A stretch of 64,000 nucleotides of DNA, from positions 3,844,001 to 3,908,000 of the forward strand of contig NZ_CP195790.1 of NCBI RefSeq assembly GCF_051465645.1. Direction: 5' to 3'. Shown piece by piece: positions 35,716 through 44,780 of the stretch (positions are counted from its first letter, which is position 1; every line of letters begins with the position of its first letter). A model generated the notes under the pieces. It was not told where the DNA came from. It worked only from the letters and a program-made list of their open reading frames with translations, and did no database searches. Source of the DNA: Planctomicrobium sp051465645 (GTDB lineage Bacteria > Planctomycetota > Planctomycetia > Planctomycetales > Planctomycetaceae). Position numbers and translations under genes: made by a program.

Positions 35716-36995
35716 GTTCGTTACTGATTCAGAATGGCCGTGTCATCGATCCCGCAAATCAGGTCGATCGAGTCGCGGACCTGTTGATTGTCGACGGGAA
35801 GGTTGCCACACCGGGCAGCGCGACACCTGATCAGATCATTGATGCCAAAGGTCTCATTGTCGCACCTGGCTTGATTGATTGCCATGTCTCGTTTGGCGAG
35901 CCGGGCTTCGATGAAGATGAATCAATTGAAACTGGTTCAGCAGCGGCTCTTGCTGGCGGGTTCACAACTGTCGCTTGCCTGCCGTCAACGTCACCAGTGA
36001 TCGACACACGTGCTTCTGCCGAATTCATCATTCGACAGGGAGAACGCGCCAACAAATGCCGGGTCTTCCCGCTCGGGGCCGTTACCAAAGGGCTCGAAGG
36101 AAAAGAACTCGCGGAAATCGGTCAGCTTGTCGAGGGGGGGGCAATCGCCTTCACCGATGGCAAGCAGGCAATCGCCAACTCGGAGATCATGCGCCGTGCG
36201 TTGCAGTACGCCGGCATGTGGAACAAACCGATTCTGCATCACGCCGCGGTTCCAGAACTGGTTCATGGCGGGATCATGCACGAAGGGTTCCAGTCCACTG
36301 TCATCGGGCTGCAAGGCATGCCTGCCGCGGCAGAAGAAATCATGGTCCGCCGTGATATCGCTCTTGCCGAAACAACTGGCGGACGCATTCACCTGATGAG
36401 CTTGTCGTCACTGAGAAGTGTCGAGGAATTGCGTCGGGCCATCGCACGTGGCTTGCGAGTCTCTGGCGATGTGACTCCGCATCATCTGTTGCTGATTGAT
36501 GAATGTCTGTCCGGGTATGACTCCAACTATAAAGTCGATCCTCCTGTGCGGACTGAGGAACACAGAAACGCACTGATTGAAGGGTTAAAAGACGGCACCA
36601 TTTCCATCATCGCTTCTGACCACACCCCGGTGGCAGACGAGAAGAAACACCTTGAGATCGACCGTTCTCCGTTTGGAATCATCGGCCTTGAAACGCTGTT
36701 GCCACTCTGCGTCGAAGCACTGATTCGACCGGGGCATCTGACCTGGCCTCAACTTCTGGAGAAGCTGACGATCGGCCCTGCGAGGATGCTGGGAGTTCTG
36801 AGCGGAACACTCAGTCTGGGGGCCGCCGCAGACGTGACCATTATCGACCCGGAAGTGCAGTGGACGATCGATGCCACGCAGTTCTGCTCCCGCAGCAGTA
36901 ACACACCATTTCATGGTCGTGCCGCTGAAGGGCGCGTCATATACACCATCGTTGGTGGTGAGATCAGCTATCAACTCGGCGACTGTCGTCGGTAG
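35712..36995 (+). CDS. pyrC': Dihydroorotase homologue lacking metal ligands (PyrC'-like)
   Basis: A 427-residue amidohydrolase of the type I dihydroorotase family, with AGGAGG before ATG 35712. Several active-site positions are changed. The HxH metal motif reads HVS (His 58, Ser 60), and the following Arg that binds substrate is Gly 62. The FTDDG motif reads FTDGK, the usual HCED reads HHAA near 176-179, the HVS strand reads SLS (Ser 230 in place of His), and the DHAPH motif reads DHTPV with Asp 303 kept. In Pseudomonas an inactive PyrC' is needed to assemble aspartate carbamoyltransferase and its gene also overlaps pyrB. A structural role is therefore inferred; an active dihydroorotase should lie elsewhere. 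Confidence 0.88.
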   Translation: MSSLLIQNGRVIDPANQVDRVADLLIVDGKVATPGSATPDQIIDAKGLIVAPGLIDCHVSFGEPGFDEDESIETGSAAALAGGFTTVACLPSTSPVIDTRASAEFIIRQGERANKCRVFPLGAVTKGLEGKELAEIGQLVEGGAIAFTDGKQAIANSEIMRRALQYAGMWNKPILHHAAVPELVHGGIMHEGFQSTVIGLQGMPAAAEEIMVRRDIALAETTGGRIHLMSLSSLRSVEELRRAIARGLRVSGDVTPHHLLLIDECLSGYDSNYKVDPPVRTEEHRNALIEGLKDGTISIIASDHTPVADEKKHLEIDRSPFGIIGLETLLPLCVEALIRPGHLTWPQLLEKLTIGPARMLGVLSGTLSLGAAADVTIIDPEVQWTIDATQFCSRSSNTPFHGRAAEGRVIYTIVGGEISYQLGDCRR

Positions 36996-37000
36996 CACAG

Positions 37001-38053
37001 ATGAAGATTGAATCAACCTCACTCTGGCAGTCCATCGCGGAGCACTTCCTGCCGAGTCAGGTTGAAGTTCAATGCACCAGTGCCGTTTCCGGCGGCTTCA
37101 GTTCGGCTCAAGTCGTTCGTGTTGTGACGTCAATCGGTGATTTTGCGCTACGTGGGACTCCCTGCGCTCAGGCCGATGAGCAGACCGTTCTCTGCAGGCA
37201 CCATTGGCAGAAGGAACTCGCGAACTCCGGCATCCCGGTTCCAGTCCCCCAGCAAGAACAGACAACCGGCCGGACACTGCTGCAACATGACAATCAGTTC
37301 TGGCAGATGGAAACCTGGTTACCGGGGAAGTCGGTGACCGGAAGTGAGATCACACCCTCTCAAGTTGCCGCAATGATGGCTCAGATTGCGAAGCTCCATC
37401 AGGCATCCGCAACCTCCTCAGCAACAGGCGCAGACTCGGCGTATCAATGTCGAACGGATTATTGCCCGACGGTGCTGGAGCGGCGGCAGATCATCAACTG
37501 GTGGACTCCAGCACGTCTTGTCATTGCAAGTGATTCCATCAGTAAGGCACCGACTGAATTCCGTCTGCATGCGGAGATGATTCTTGCGGAATTCCTGTCT
37601 CAGGCGATGGTGCTGGACAATGAACTCAAGCAGTTAGAGAACATCCCGTTTGCGCTGATTCCATGTGCTCGCGATCTGTGGCAGGCACATGTGCTCTTTA
37701 CCGGAGATCAGGTGACAGGCGTGATCGATCTCAATGTCTCGCGGGTCGATCACATCGCGACTGACCTGTCACGATTATTGGGCAGCTTTTTCGGAAGTGA
37801 TCCCACACGCTGGCAGCATGCACTCGCCGAATACGAAACGCACCGCCCACTGACTCCGTTGGAACATCAACTCTTGCGAGCGCTCGACCGGAGTTCTGTC
37901 GTCCTCAGCGGCATGACGTGGATTAACCGCTGGTATCACGGGCATGTGACACAGGCGAACCTGTTGGCCGTTGTGGAACGCATGCAAAATCTCACAACGG
38001 TCATCGCCACGCGAAATCAGAACAGCGGTCACTTCTTCTCAAGAAGTAACTGA
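37001..38053 (+). CDS. APH/choline-kinase-like phosphotransferase with altered catalytic loop
   Basis: A 350-residue protein with the fold pattern of aminoglycoside/choline phosphotransferases: a Gly-rich N-lobe start (AVSGGFSSAQVVRV), WQMETWLPGKSV in the hinge area, IAKLHQA and the C-lobe. The catalytic loop, usually HGDxHxxN, reads ARDLWQAH (residues 223-230), so the Asp is kept (225) while the His and the Asn are replaced. The DFG-like VIDLN (Asp 243) and DLSRLL follow. Activity is therefore uncertain. It starts five bases after pyrC' and belongs to that operon. Its end overlaps the anti-sigma gene on the other strand by 25 bases. Confidence 0.72.
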   Translation: MKIESTSLWQSIAEHFLPSQVEVQCTSAVSGGFSSAQVVRVVTSIGDFALRGTPCAQADEQTVLCRHHWQKELANSGIPVPVPQQEQTTGRTLLQHDNQFWQMETWLPGKSVTGSEITPSQVAAMMAQIAKLHQASATSSATGADSAYQCRTDYCPTVLERRQIINWWTPARLVIASDSISKAPTEFRLHAEMILAEFLSQAMVLDNELKQLENIPFALIPCARDLWQAHVLFTGDQVTGVIDLNVSRVDHIATDLSRLLGSFFGSDPTRWQHALAEYETHRPLTPLEHQLLRALDRSSVVLSGMTWINRWYHGHVTQANLLAVVERMQNLTTVIATRNQNSGHFFSRSN

Positions 38054-38547
38054 GACGCTTTCTCTCTGAGCTGACGATTCCTGTTCGCCCGTTCGAGAGC
38101 CTCGCGAGCTTCACGACTTAAATGCGGCTGCGACTGCGGTTCTGAGAACGAGGGGAATGGGGAGAGATGCTGCTTCCCGATCTCATTCCCAGGCATCGAT
38201 CCAGGCGGGTGGCGAGCAGGGAAAAGCATCCCCAGAACGACCAGTAGCGAACATGCAACAGTTGCCGAGAGAATTCGTAATCCATTCGACTTTAAGGGAA
38301 ACCCTTTCGCACGCCGAGGCATCTCCAACCGTTCAGACAACTCCGGCCACAGGCTCTTCTGAACCGAAAAGCTATCTGGCGACGACGCTTTTTCCAACAC
38401 GGTCAAAGATGCTTTCAACCTGACCCGAGTTGCCTGACAATCTGGACAAACAGCCACATGGCGTCGAGCCTCATTCAGCTCAACGTCATCAACGGGATCA
38501 TTCCCCAGATGCAATGCCATCCAATGTTCGGCGTCGCGGCAATTCAT
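38029..38547 (-). CDS. Zinc-finger anti-sigma factor
   Basis: A 172-residue protein with an N-terminal anti-sigma zinc finger (Cys 3, His 30, Cys 34, Cys 37 in RRHVAVCPDCQ), one membrane helix at about 91-110 (RILSATVACSLLVVLGMLFP) and a charged extracytoplasmic tail. This is the layout of membrane anti-sigma factors that hold an ECF sigma factor in the cytoplasm. It lies downstream of the sigma gene on the same strand, separated by 156 bases, which supports the pairing. The tail is short (about 60 residues), with Arg/Glu/Gln-rich helix but no known sensor domain. Confidence 0.78.
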   Translation of the reverse strand: MNCRDAEHWMALHLGNDPVDDVELNEARRHVAVCPDCQATRVRLKASLTVLEKASSPDSFSVQKSLWPELSERLEMPRRAKGFPLKSNGLRILSATVACSLLVVLGMLFPARHPPGSMPGNEIGKQHLSPFPSFSEPQSQPHLSREAREALERANRNRQLREKASQLLLEKK

Positions 38548-38703
38548 GAGATGGCCTTAACTACAATTCCTGGCATCACAGTTCAAATAATTCAAAAGAT
38601 TCAACATGGAAATGACTCCGCATTTCGACTGACGTGTAAGGAAGCCTGATCACCCACTCTGGATTCTAACACGCTTTCCGAAGAACCGTTGCGGGTTTCG
38701 GAA

Positions 38704-39306
38704 CTATGCCTGCCGGGCTCCCCAGAGTTCTTCAAAGCGAATTCTCGCTTCCGCCAGTCGCCAACGAATCGTTGCCTCTTGTCGGTTGAGAATCGCGGCG
38801 ATCTCTGATGTCGAGAAATTCTCCATATCTCGCAGAATCAGGACCGTTCGATACTTCTCCGGAACCCGTTCGATCACCAGTTGAACTTCCATCCGCAGAT
38901 CAATCTGCTGTCGCGGGTCAGGAACCACAGCATCAATCGGCTGATTCCCTTTTCTGTCTGAAAACAGAATGGACCAGATCCGCCGTTTGCGACGTCGATG
39001 AAAATCCATCGCCAGATTCACACCGATGCGAAACAACCACGGCGAAAACCGGCGGGAAGGATCAAACTGATCGAGCCGTTCATAGGCCCGAATGAATGTT
39101 TCCTGAGCGAGATCTTCCGCAACATCGACATCATTGACGAATCGCAAAATCACCCGAATCAAACGCTTCTCATATCGCTGAACCAGAACTCCAAACGCAT
39201 CACGATTCCCCTGCCTGGTCTCTTCCACCAGACGGGTATCGCTGATGATGGAGCCCTGCTCAGAGTGATCAGCATCTTTTTTCATGTGACCGGTTTTAGG
39301 CGACAT
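38704..39306 (-). CDS. ECF-type RNA polymerase sigma factor
   Basis: A 200-residue sigma-70 family protein of the extracytoplasmic-function class. Region 2 shows LVQRYEKRLIRVILRFVND and DLAQETFIRAYERLDQFD; region 4 shows VLILRDMENFSTSEIAAILNRQEATIRWRLAEAR, the helix-turn-helix that binds the -35 element. A clear GGGAGG lies five bases before the ATG. It would direct transcription of a small regulon, released when the membrane anti-sigma factor downstream is inactivated. Such pairs commonly activate their own promoter; the 264-base region before it was not found to hold an obvious ECF promoter by eye. Confidence 0.92.
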   Translation of the reverse strand: MSPKTGHMKKDADHSEQGSIISDTRLVEETRQGNRDAFGVLVQRYEKRLIRVILRFVNDVDVAEDLAQETFIRAYERLDQFDPSRRFSPWLFRIGVNLAMDFHRRRKRRIWSILFSDRKGNQPIDAVVPDPRQQIDLRMEVQLVIERVPEKYRTVLILRDMENFSTSEIAAILNRQEATIRWRLAEARIRFEELWGARQA

Positions 39307-39570
39307 TGTCCCTCCCGGAGTGATTCAGTCATTGAATTTACGCAACTTCAATTCGATTCGTTGGATGACTTTGCCTCTCAGCGTAAAATTTTCGAAAATG
39401 TGATCCTCTCACCTGAAAGTCCCGTTACGGTCGGGAAGAACGGACTTCCAAAGCCGTAAACTATCTGATCACCACAAGTTGCCATTGATCAGATCTCCCG
39501 GAAATGGTCACATTTCGCATGTGTGCGACCAGATTGATTTACACGAAATCGCTTCGAGTACGACAGTGTC

Positions 39571-40113
39571 ATGGAATTTCTGACGACTTCACTTCCCGGT
39601 GTCATTCGAATTCGCAGCAAGGTCTTCGGTGACCAGCGGGGATTCTTCACCGAGGTCTACCAAGCGGAACGGTTTGCGCAGAACGGAATCTCGCTCCCTT
39701 TTGTGCAGGACAACCTGTCACGGTCGCAGCGTGGAGTCCTTCGGGGACTGCACTATCAGATTCAGCATGCTCAAGGAAAACTTGTCACTTGCCTGAATGG
39801 TGAGATCTGGGATGTCGCGGTCGATGTCCGCAAGTCATCTCCGACATTCGGACAATGGACCTCAATCGTCCTCACTGGAGAGAACCGGGAATCGTTCTAT
39901 ATTCCTCCCGGCTTCGCCCATGGGTTTTATGTTCTGTCCGAAACCGCTGATGTATTCTACAAATGCACGGACCTCTATCATCCAGAGTATGATCGAACTC
40001 TGATCTGGAATGATCCGACTGTCGGAATCCAATGGCCGGAAATGAATAACGTCACCTTGTCCGAAAAAGATCGTCAGGGACTGCGGCTTGCTGAAGTGGA
40101 GACTTACCCATGA
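39571..40113 (+). CDS. rfbC: dTDP-4-dehydrorhamnose 3,5-epimerase
   Basis: A 180-residue cupin enzyme of the dTDP-L-rhamnose pathway. GDQRGFFTEVYQ opens the fold, the catalytic His is in GVLRGLHYQ (His 61), GEIWDVAVDVRKSSPTFG supplies the partner Asp, and the late FYIPPGFAHGFYVLSE and TDLYHPEYDRTLIWNDP hold the substrate-binding aromatic residues. Length is normal for RfbC. It probably supplies L-rhamnose for surface polysaccharide, though rfbABD are not nearby. Its stop overlaps the pdxA start (ATGA), so the two are translationally coupled despite unrelated roles. Confidence 0.93.
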   Translation: MEFLTTSLPGVIRIRSKVFGDQRGFFTEVYQAERFAQNGISLPFVQDNLSRSQRGVLRGLHYQIQHAQGKLVTCLNGEIWDVAVDVRKSSPTFGQWTSIVLTGENRESFYIPPGFAHGFYVLSETADVFYKCTDLYHPEYDRTLIWNDPTVGIQWPEMNNVTLSEKDRQGLRLAEVETYP

Positions 40114-41156
40114 CTAATGCTGTCCCGTTTCGTCCCAAACTTGCCATTACGATGGGGGATGTTTCCGGAATCGGTCCAGAAATCATCGCCCGTAGCCTCT
40201 CGATCCCCAGCTTTCGCGATTCCTTCCGGCCGATCGTCGTGGGCGATGCGGAAGTGCTTCGACGCGCCTGCGACTTGCTTCACACCCCTCTCAAGATTCG
40301 TGAAATCGATGCGGTCGAAGAGATTGTCTTTGAATTTGACGAAACGATCTGGGTCTGGAACCCGTCTCAGGTCTCCACGGAAGACGTTCCTCCCGGGCGA
40401 ATCGACGGTCGGGCAGGGCATGCCGCATACGACTGGCTTGTCGCCGCAACTCAGGCAGCGCTGCACGGAATCGTGGATGGCATTGTCACCGCACCGCTGA
40501 GCAAAGCAGCACTGCATGCAGGCGGCTTCAATTACCCGGGCCATACCGAAATTCTGGCAGCGCAATGCGGCGTCAAGGATTTCGCCATGATGTTGTATCT
40601 GCCGCTCTGCCCGGCAATCAAAGGCCCCTTCGGTCTCAGTGTGGCTCACGTCACGCTGCACACCAGTATCGCCAGTGTCCCGACACTCCTGACTCAACAG
40701 GGAATTCTCGAAAAGATTCGCCTGACGCATTCCTTCCTGAAGCAGATTGGGTGCCCGGAACCCCGAATCGGAGTTTGTGCTCTGAATCCGCATGCAGGTG
40801 AAGAAGGGTTGTTTGGCGACGAAGAAGCCAGACTGATCGCTCCGGCAGTCGCCACGGCAAGAACTCGAGAAATCGCGGCGGAAGGTCCTTTTCCGGCCGA
40901 TACACTATTACAGCGGGCAGTTCACGGTGCTTTTGACGGCATTGTGGCGATGTACCACGATCAGGGACACATTGCACTGAAACTCATTGCATTTCAAAAA
41001 GCGGTGAACGTGACTCTGGGACTTCCAATTGTCCGCACCAGTCCCAGCCACGGAACCGGATTTGATATTTCATGGCGTGGGATGGCCGACGCCGGTGGAC
41101 TTCAGGAAGCAACCCGAGTTGCAATTGAACTTTGCCGACGCCGTCACCTTTCGTAA
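40110..41156 (+). CDS. pdxA: 4-hydroxythreonine-4-phosphate dehydrogenase
   Basis: A 348-residue NAD-dependent enzyme of pyridoxal-5'-phosphate synthesis (DXP-dependent route). Visible signatures are LAITMGDVSGIGPEIIARSL at the N-terminus, VTAPLSKAALHAGGFNYPGHTEIL with metal-binding His, the second His-rich CALNPHAGEEGLFGDEE segment and GIVAMYHDQGHIALKLIAF. RTSPSHGTGFDI closes the substrate site. All four regions are intact, so activity is expected. It overlaps rfbC by four bases and is followed by the exported Pcm gene 24 bases later, forming a three-gene operon. Confidence 0.95.
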   Translation: MTNAVPFRPKLAITMGDVSGIGPEIIARSLSIPSFRDSFRPIVVGDAEVLRRACDLLHTPLKIREIDAVEEIVFEFDETIWVWNPSQVSTEDVPPGRIDGRAGHAAYDWLVAATQAALHGIVDGIVTAPLSKAALHAGGFNYPGHTEILAAQCGVKDFAMMLYLPLCPAIKGPFGLSVAHVTLHTSIASVPTLLTQQGILEKIRLTHSFLKQIGCPEPRIGVCALNPHAGEEGLFGDEEARLIAPAVATARTREIAAEGPFPADTLLQRAVHGAFDGIVAMYHDQGHIALKLIAFQKAVNVTLGLPIVRTSPSHGTGFDISWRGMADAGGLQEATRVAIELCRRRHLS

Positions 41157-41180
41157 CGCACAGGAAAGAGATCGAGACTC

Positions 41181-42419
41181 ATGGGCACAGCCTTTCGAAC
41201 CTGGACTGTCGCCACCGCGCTGATTGGTGGCCTGCTGACACTGGATCCGACCATCGCTCTCGCTCAACGGCCAGACCGTTACGAGGCCCTGCGTCAGCGA
41301 ATGGTCGACGATTTCATTGTCTCCGAAGGCGTGACGAATCGTCGCGTGATTGAAGCAATGCGGACCGTCCCTCGACATGAGTTCGTCCGCCCAGGGACAC
41401 AGAATCTGGCGTACTACGATCAGGCTGTCGAAATCGGGCACAAGCAGACGATCTCCCCGCCGTTCATCGTCGCCTACATGACCGAGTCACTCGATCCTCA
41501 ACCAGAAGATCGGGTCCTTGAGATTGGGACCGGCAGTGGATATCAGGCGGCTGTTCTTTCCGGACTGGTCAAAGATGTCTACACCATCGAAATCGTGGAG
41601 CCGCTTGGACGCCGGGCAGCCAGCGTTCTTTCCAGCCAAGGTTACAAGAACGTCCACACGAAAATCGGCGATGGATATCAAGGTTGGGCAGAGCATGCTC
41701 CGTTCGACAAGATCATCGTGACCTGTTCTCCGGAGGATATTCCTCAACCGCTGGTCGAACAGCTGAAAGAAGGCGGAAAGATGATTATTCCGCTGGGAGA
41801 ACGTTATCAACAGGTGTTCCATCTGCTCGAAAAGAAAGATGGAAAGCTGCTGCAGCAACGACTCATCCCCACACTCTTCGTCCCGATGACCGGGAAGATG
41901 GAAGAACTCCGCGAGAAGCAACCGGATCCGACGCGCCCACAAATCGTCAACGGCAGTTTTGAGGTCGATTCCGATAGCGACGGGGCTCCTGACAACTGGC
42001 ACTACCAGCGTCGCACGCAGATGGTCTCAGATGCGTTTTCGGGGAACCATGCCATGTTCTTTGAGAACAATGACCCCGGCCGTCTGTCTCAAATGCTGCA
42101 AGCAATGGCACTGGACGGTTCCAAAGTCCGACGACTGCAAGTGAGCTACGCCATGAAGTGCGAAGGGATCGGCCCCGGTCGCAGCAGTGCCGAACTGCCA
42201 GCAATCTCAATCTACTTCTACAACGCCCAGCGAGTCCCGATTGACCGCGCCGTCATCGGCCCATGGCAGGCAAACCAGACCACATGGAAGCACCAGATCG
42301 AATACGTCAACGTCCCGCCCGGTGCGAAAGAAGCCATTCTGCGGATCGGCTTGTGCGGAGCCGTTGGAAAGCTCTGGCTCGACGAAATTCAAGTCTCAGC
42401 GGCAACACCGGCGAAGTAA
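41181..42419 (+). CDS. pcm: Exported protein-L-isoaspartate O-methyltransferase with C-terminal sandwich domain
   Basis: A 412-residue protein. Residues 1-29 form a signal peptide ending ALAQ. Residues about 30-235 are a complete PCMT domain: MRTVPRHEFVRP, YYDQAVEIGHKQTISPPFIVAYM, motif I VLEIGTGSGYQAAVLS, DGYQGWAEHAPFDKIIVTC and GGKMIIPLG. After a linker, residues about 255-410 (IVNGSFEVDSDSDGAPDNW ... VGKLWLDEIQVS) have the pattern of a carbohydrate-binding-module-like jelly roll. PCMT repairs isoaspartyl residues with SAM. An exported copy is odd, because SAM is cytoplasmic. It is last in the rfbC-pdxA-pcm operon. Confidence 0.88.
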   Translation: MGTAFRTWTVATALIGGLLTLDPTIALAQRPDRYEALRQRMVDDFIVSEGVTNRRVIEAMRTVPRHEFVRPGTQNLAYYDQAVEIGHKQTISPPFIVAYMTESLDPQPEDRVLEIGTGSGYQAAVLSGLVKDVYTIEIVEPLGRRAASVLSSQGYKNVHTKIGDGYQGWAEHAPFDKIIVTCSPEDIPQPLVEQLKEGGKMIIPLGERYQQVFHLLEKKDGKLLQQRLIPTLFVPMTGKMEELREKQPDPTRPQIVNGSFEVDSDSDGAPDNWHYQRRTQMVSDAFSGNHAMFFENNDPGRLSQMLQAMALDGSKVRRLQVSYAMKCEGIGPGRSSAELPAISIYFYNAQRVPIDRAVIGPWQANQTTWKHQIEYVNVPPGAKEAILRIGLCGAVGKLWLDEIQVSAATPAK

Positions 42420-42439
42420 CTCACTCTGAAACACGACAT

Positions 42440-42477
42440 CTGATTCACGTTGGCAACGCACTGTCGACGTGAATCAG
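42440..42477. terminator. Hairpin between convergent genes
   Basis: CTGATTCACGT (42440-42450) and ACGTGAATCAG (42467-42477) form a perfect 11-bp stem with a 16-base loop. It lies 20 bases after the pcm stop and faces the convergent lipoprotein gene. There is no T tract, so termination is likely but not certain. Confidence 0.5.
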
Positions 42478-42576
42478 AAACTGTCGTCAGATGCTGTTGC
42501 GAGCAGGCCAATAAGACCGTTAGGTAAGAGAGCAACGATCCTGAGCGACGTGGTCTCAACGATCTGGTCAGACCAT

Positions 42577-44328
42577 CTAGCGGATGGTGAAGCTGATGGA
42601 TTCGGTCGTCATCTTGCCGCTCAGTTCGTCGTGGATCACGAGTTTGAGCAGGTGTGCCCCGCGCGGAAGATGCGGCGGCAGGTTGATGCGATAGCTGTGA
42701 TAATAGTCTGATCGCAATGTCCGGCAGAGGTCTTCTGTCGGCTCAAATGTGCTGCGATCGATGACCTGCTTTTCTGCACCGTCCGAATAGATTTCAATCG
42801 TTGATTTGATTCGAGTGCGGTAAAACCCTTCCGGAGTCGCATCACTCTGGAAGTTGCGAATCTCGGCATAGACGAGCACCGTCTGACCTGGCAGGAACTG
42901 GTCGGCAGGATACCCCTCGTAGTTTCCAAATCCCTGAATCTGCTGACAGAAGGTCACGTTCCGCATTCGCAGCTTGGCATTCTGCTGCAGCCGATGCGCT
43001 GCAGATCGCAGATGCGCCATCGCCTGCGTTGCCCGTTCACCTGGATCAGATGTTCCGTTGTGTTCCAGATGCTCTGATAGTCCGAGAAAGAGTTCCGTCC
43101 AGAACTCCTGTTCCTGCTGCGGCAATCCCGGAATGACTTGCTGTGATTTCGTCGGCTCCCCTTCAATGACGTAAAGCATGCGAAGTGCAACTTGCTTGCG
43201 AACGTCATCCCGACTCGCGTCACCCACTGTTTGAGAAGAGGTTTCCGCTTCCAGAAGCGAAATCAACTTCTGAACTTCATCTTCCCAGAGCTGCGATCCC
43301 GGTGTCAGTCGCGGAGTCGGGACCATCACAGGCTGGGGCATCTGCGCAGAGGCCGTCTGCACGGGTTCGGTCGGAACACTTTCTGAAGGGGTGTTTGCCG
43401 AACTTGCATCCTGCTTCTGCTGATTCCCAAGAATCAATGGAAGACCAAATGTACTGCGTTCCGTCTTTCCGGCAGGGGGTGGAGTCTCTGCATCGCCGTC
43501 GAATGGCATTCCCCAACGCAGCCCGTGATCCGTCAGCGATTTAATCCTCTTCGGCCAACCTGTTCCGACTGTCGAAGAAGGCTCGACAGTGGTTGGCTTT
43601 ACCTCGGCCACCGTATTTTCTTCGACTCGATTCGTCGGTACGGTCGCCACCGGAGGCGAATTCGATTCCGGAGACGGCTTCTCTGCAGGCGCGCTCAACT
43701 CTGAGCGTTCCTCGTGATTCACCGGTTGAACATTGAATGCTTTGGCAAGGACAGCAGGCCCATCCATTGCGACTTTCGGGGAGGCACCCGCCCCGGTTGA
43801 TTCTTCAGATGAGCCATCCGCTGCGGATTTCGCTGCGAGAAAAGAACTGACTTCCTTGCCTTCAACGATCCGTCGTGACTGCAGGACGTGCGGGATATTC
43901 GCCGACTCAATTGTATCCAGAAACGCGAGCCACTCTTTACGCTCGTCTGGCGTGGCGTCTTTCAACTCTGCTTCAATCAGCATTCGTGTTGCGGGATCGT
44001 GCCGAATCGCGCGTGGCTTTGATTGTGCTTCGCTGGAACTTGCTTCCGGCTTCTTTGTCGACGGGTCCACTTTGAACTGGCCAGACGCTGCGGACTCCGC
44101 GAGCAGTGATTCTGATTTCCCTGACGACTCGCTTTGACTGGCGAGCAACTCCTGCTCCGAGTCCGGACTTTTCTCAGATGTCTTCTCGGTCTCTTTTTGA
44201 ACAGTCTTGTTCGCCCCTGGAATCCAACTCTTCGGCATATTGACACGAGGCAACGTCGGCGCACACCCAGCACTGAGTGCGAGCAGCAGCACGCCGGATT
44301 GTCGTGCCCAACGGGTCATGTCGATCAT
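42577..44328 (-). CDS. Large lipoprotein of unknown function
   Basis: A 583-residue protein not recognised by family. The N-terminus has a lipoprotein signal with the lipobox LSAGC (Cys about 22). The first half (to about residue 330) is polar and low in complexity, rich in Ser, Glu, Lys and Pro, and looks disordered. The second half is ordered: a helical stretch around VQKLISLLEAE, then a beta-rich end (MRNVTFCQQIQGFG, QTVLVYAEIRNFQ, RGAHLLKLVIHDELSGKMTTESISFTIR). ATG 44328 or 44319 could be the start; the frame is open to GTG 44361. Probably anchored in the envelope with a long spacer and a C-terminal binding domain. Confidence 0.75.
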   Translation of the reverse strand: MIDMTRWARQSGVLLLALSAGCAPTLPRVNMPKSWIPGANKTVQKETEKTSEKSPDSEQELLASQSESSGKSESLLAESAASGQFKVDPSTKKPEASSSEAQSKPRAIRHDPATRMLIEAELKDATPDERKEWLAFLDTIESANIPHVLQSRRIVEGKEVSSFLAAKSAADGSSEESTGAGASPKVAMDGPAVLAKAFNVQPVNHEERSELSAPAEKPSPESNSPPVATVPTNRVEENTVAEVKPTTVEPSSTVGTGWPKRIKSLTDHGLRWGMPFDGDAETPPPAGKTERSTFGLPLILGNQQKQDASSANTPSESVPTEPVQTASAQMPQPVMVPTPRLTPGSQLWEDEVQKLISLLEAETSSQTVGDASRDDVRKQVALRMLYVIEGEPTKSQQVIPGLPQQEQEFWTELFLGLSEHLEHNGTSDPGERATQAMAHLRSAAHRLQQNAKLRMRNVTFCQQIQGFGNYEGYPADQFLPGQTVLVYAEIRNFQSDATPEGFYRTRIKSTIEIYSDGAEKQVIDRSTFEPTEDLCRTLRSDYYHSYRINLPPHLPRGAHLLKLVIHDELSGKMTTESISFTIR

Positions 44329-44780
44329 CCGAAGTAGGATGTGAACGGAACGCTGAACCACCAGATTTCGTGCGATTGACGATATGAATCAACGCAGAGG
44401 GAAATCGAAGTCGAACAGACTGTTCCACGACGAGCCGTCATGGCTCATCAGATTCAGGGGAAACGAGACGGGAGACGGGATCAATGGATAGGAAATTTGC
44501 AGGAAACAATAGGAATCCCATCGACAACATGGCGTGTCGGAATGGTCCCGGCGAAAACTACGAAATCACGCGACTCCGTCACAACCCCAAATCCTTCCTC
44601 ATACCTGCAGTGAAAATGACTTTGGGAGTTTTTACAAAACAGCGAAAATCAATCTGAAAGGGATTCACGTAACAGGGTACCATCGCTGGCAAACTGGTGT
44701 GGCGGGTGTCGCCAAAACTCCCTTGGGCCTCTAGAATTTCCGGGAAGAGGTCATCGTAAAATCCGTATCCGATCGGGAAG
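44329..44780. other. Divergent intergenic region before priA
   Basis: About 450 bases between the lipoprotein gene (-) and priA (+). Only short frames without protein-like content are present. Promoters for both genes should lie here, but none could be placed with confidence. Confidence 0.45.
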
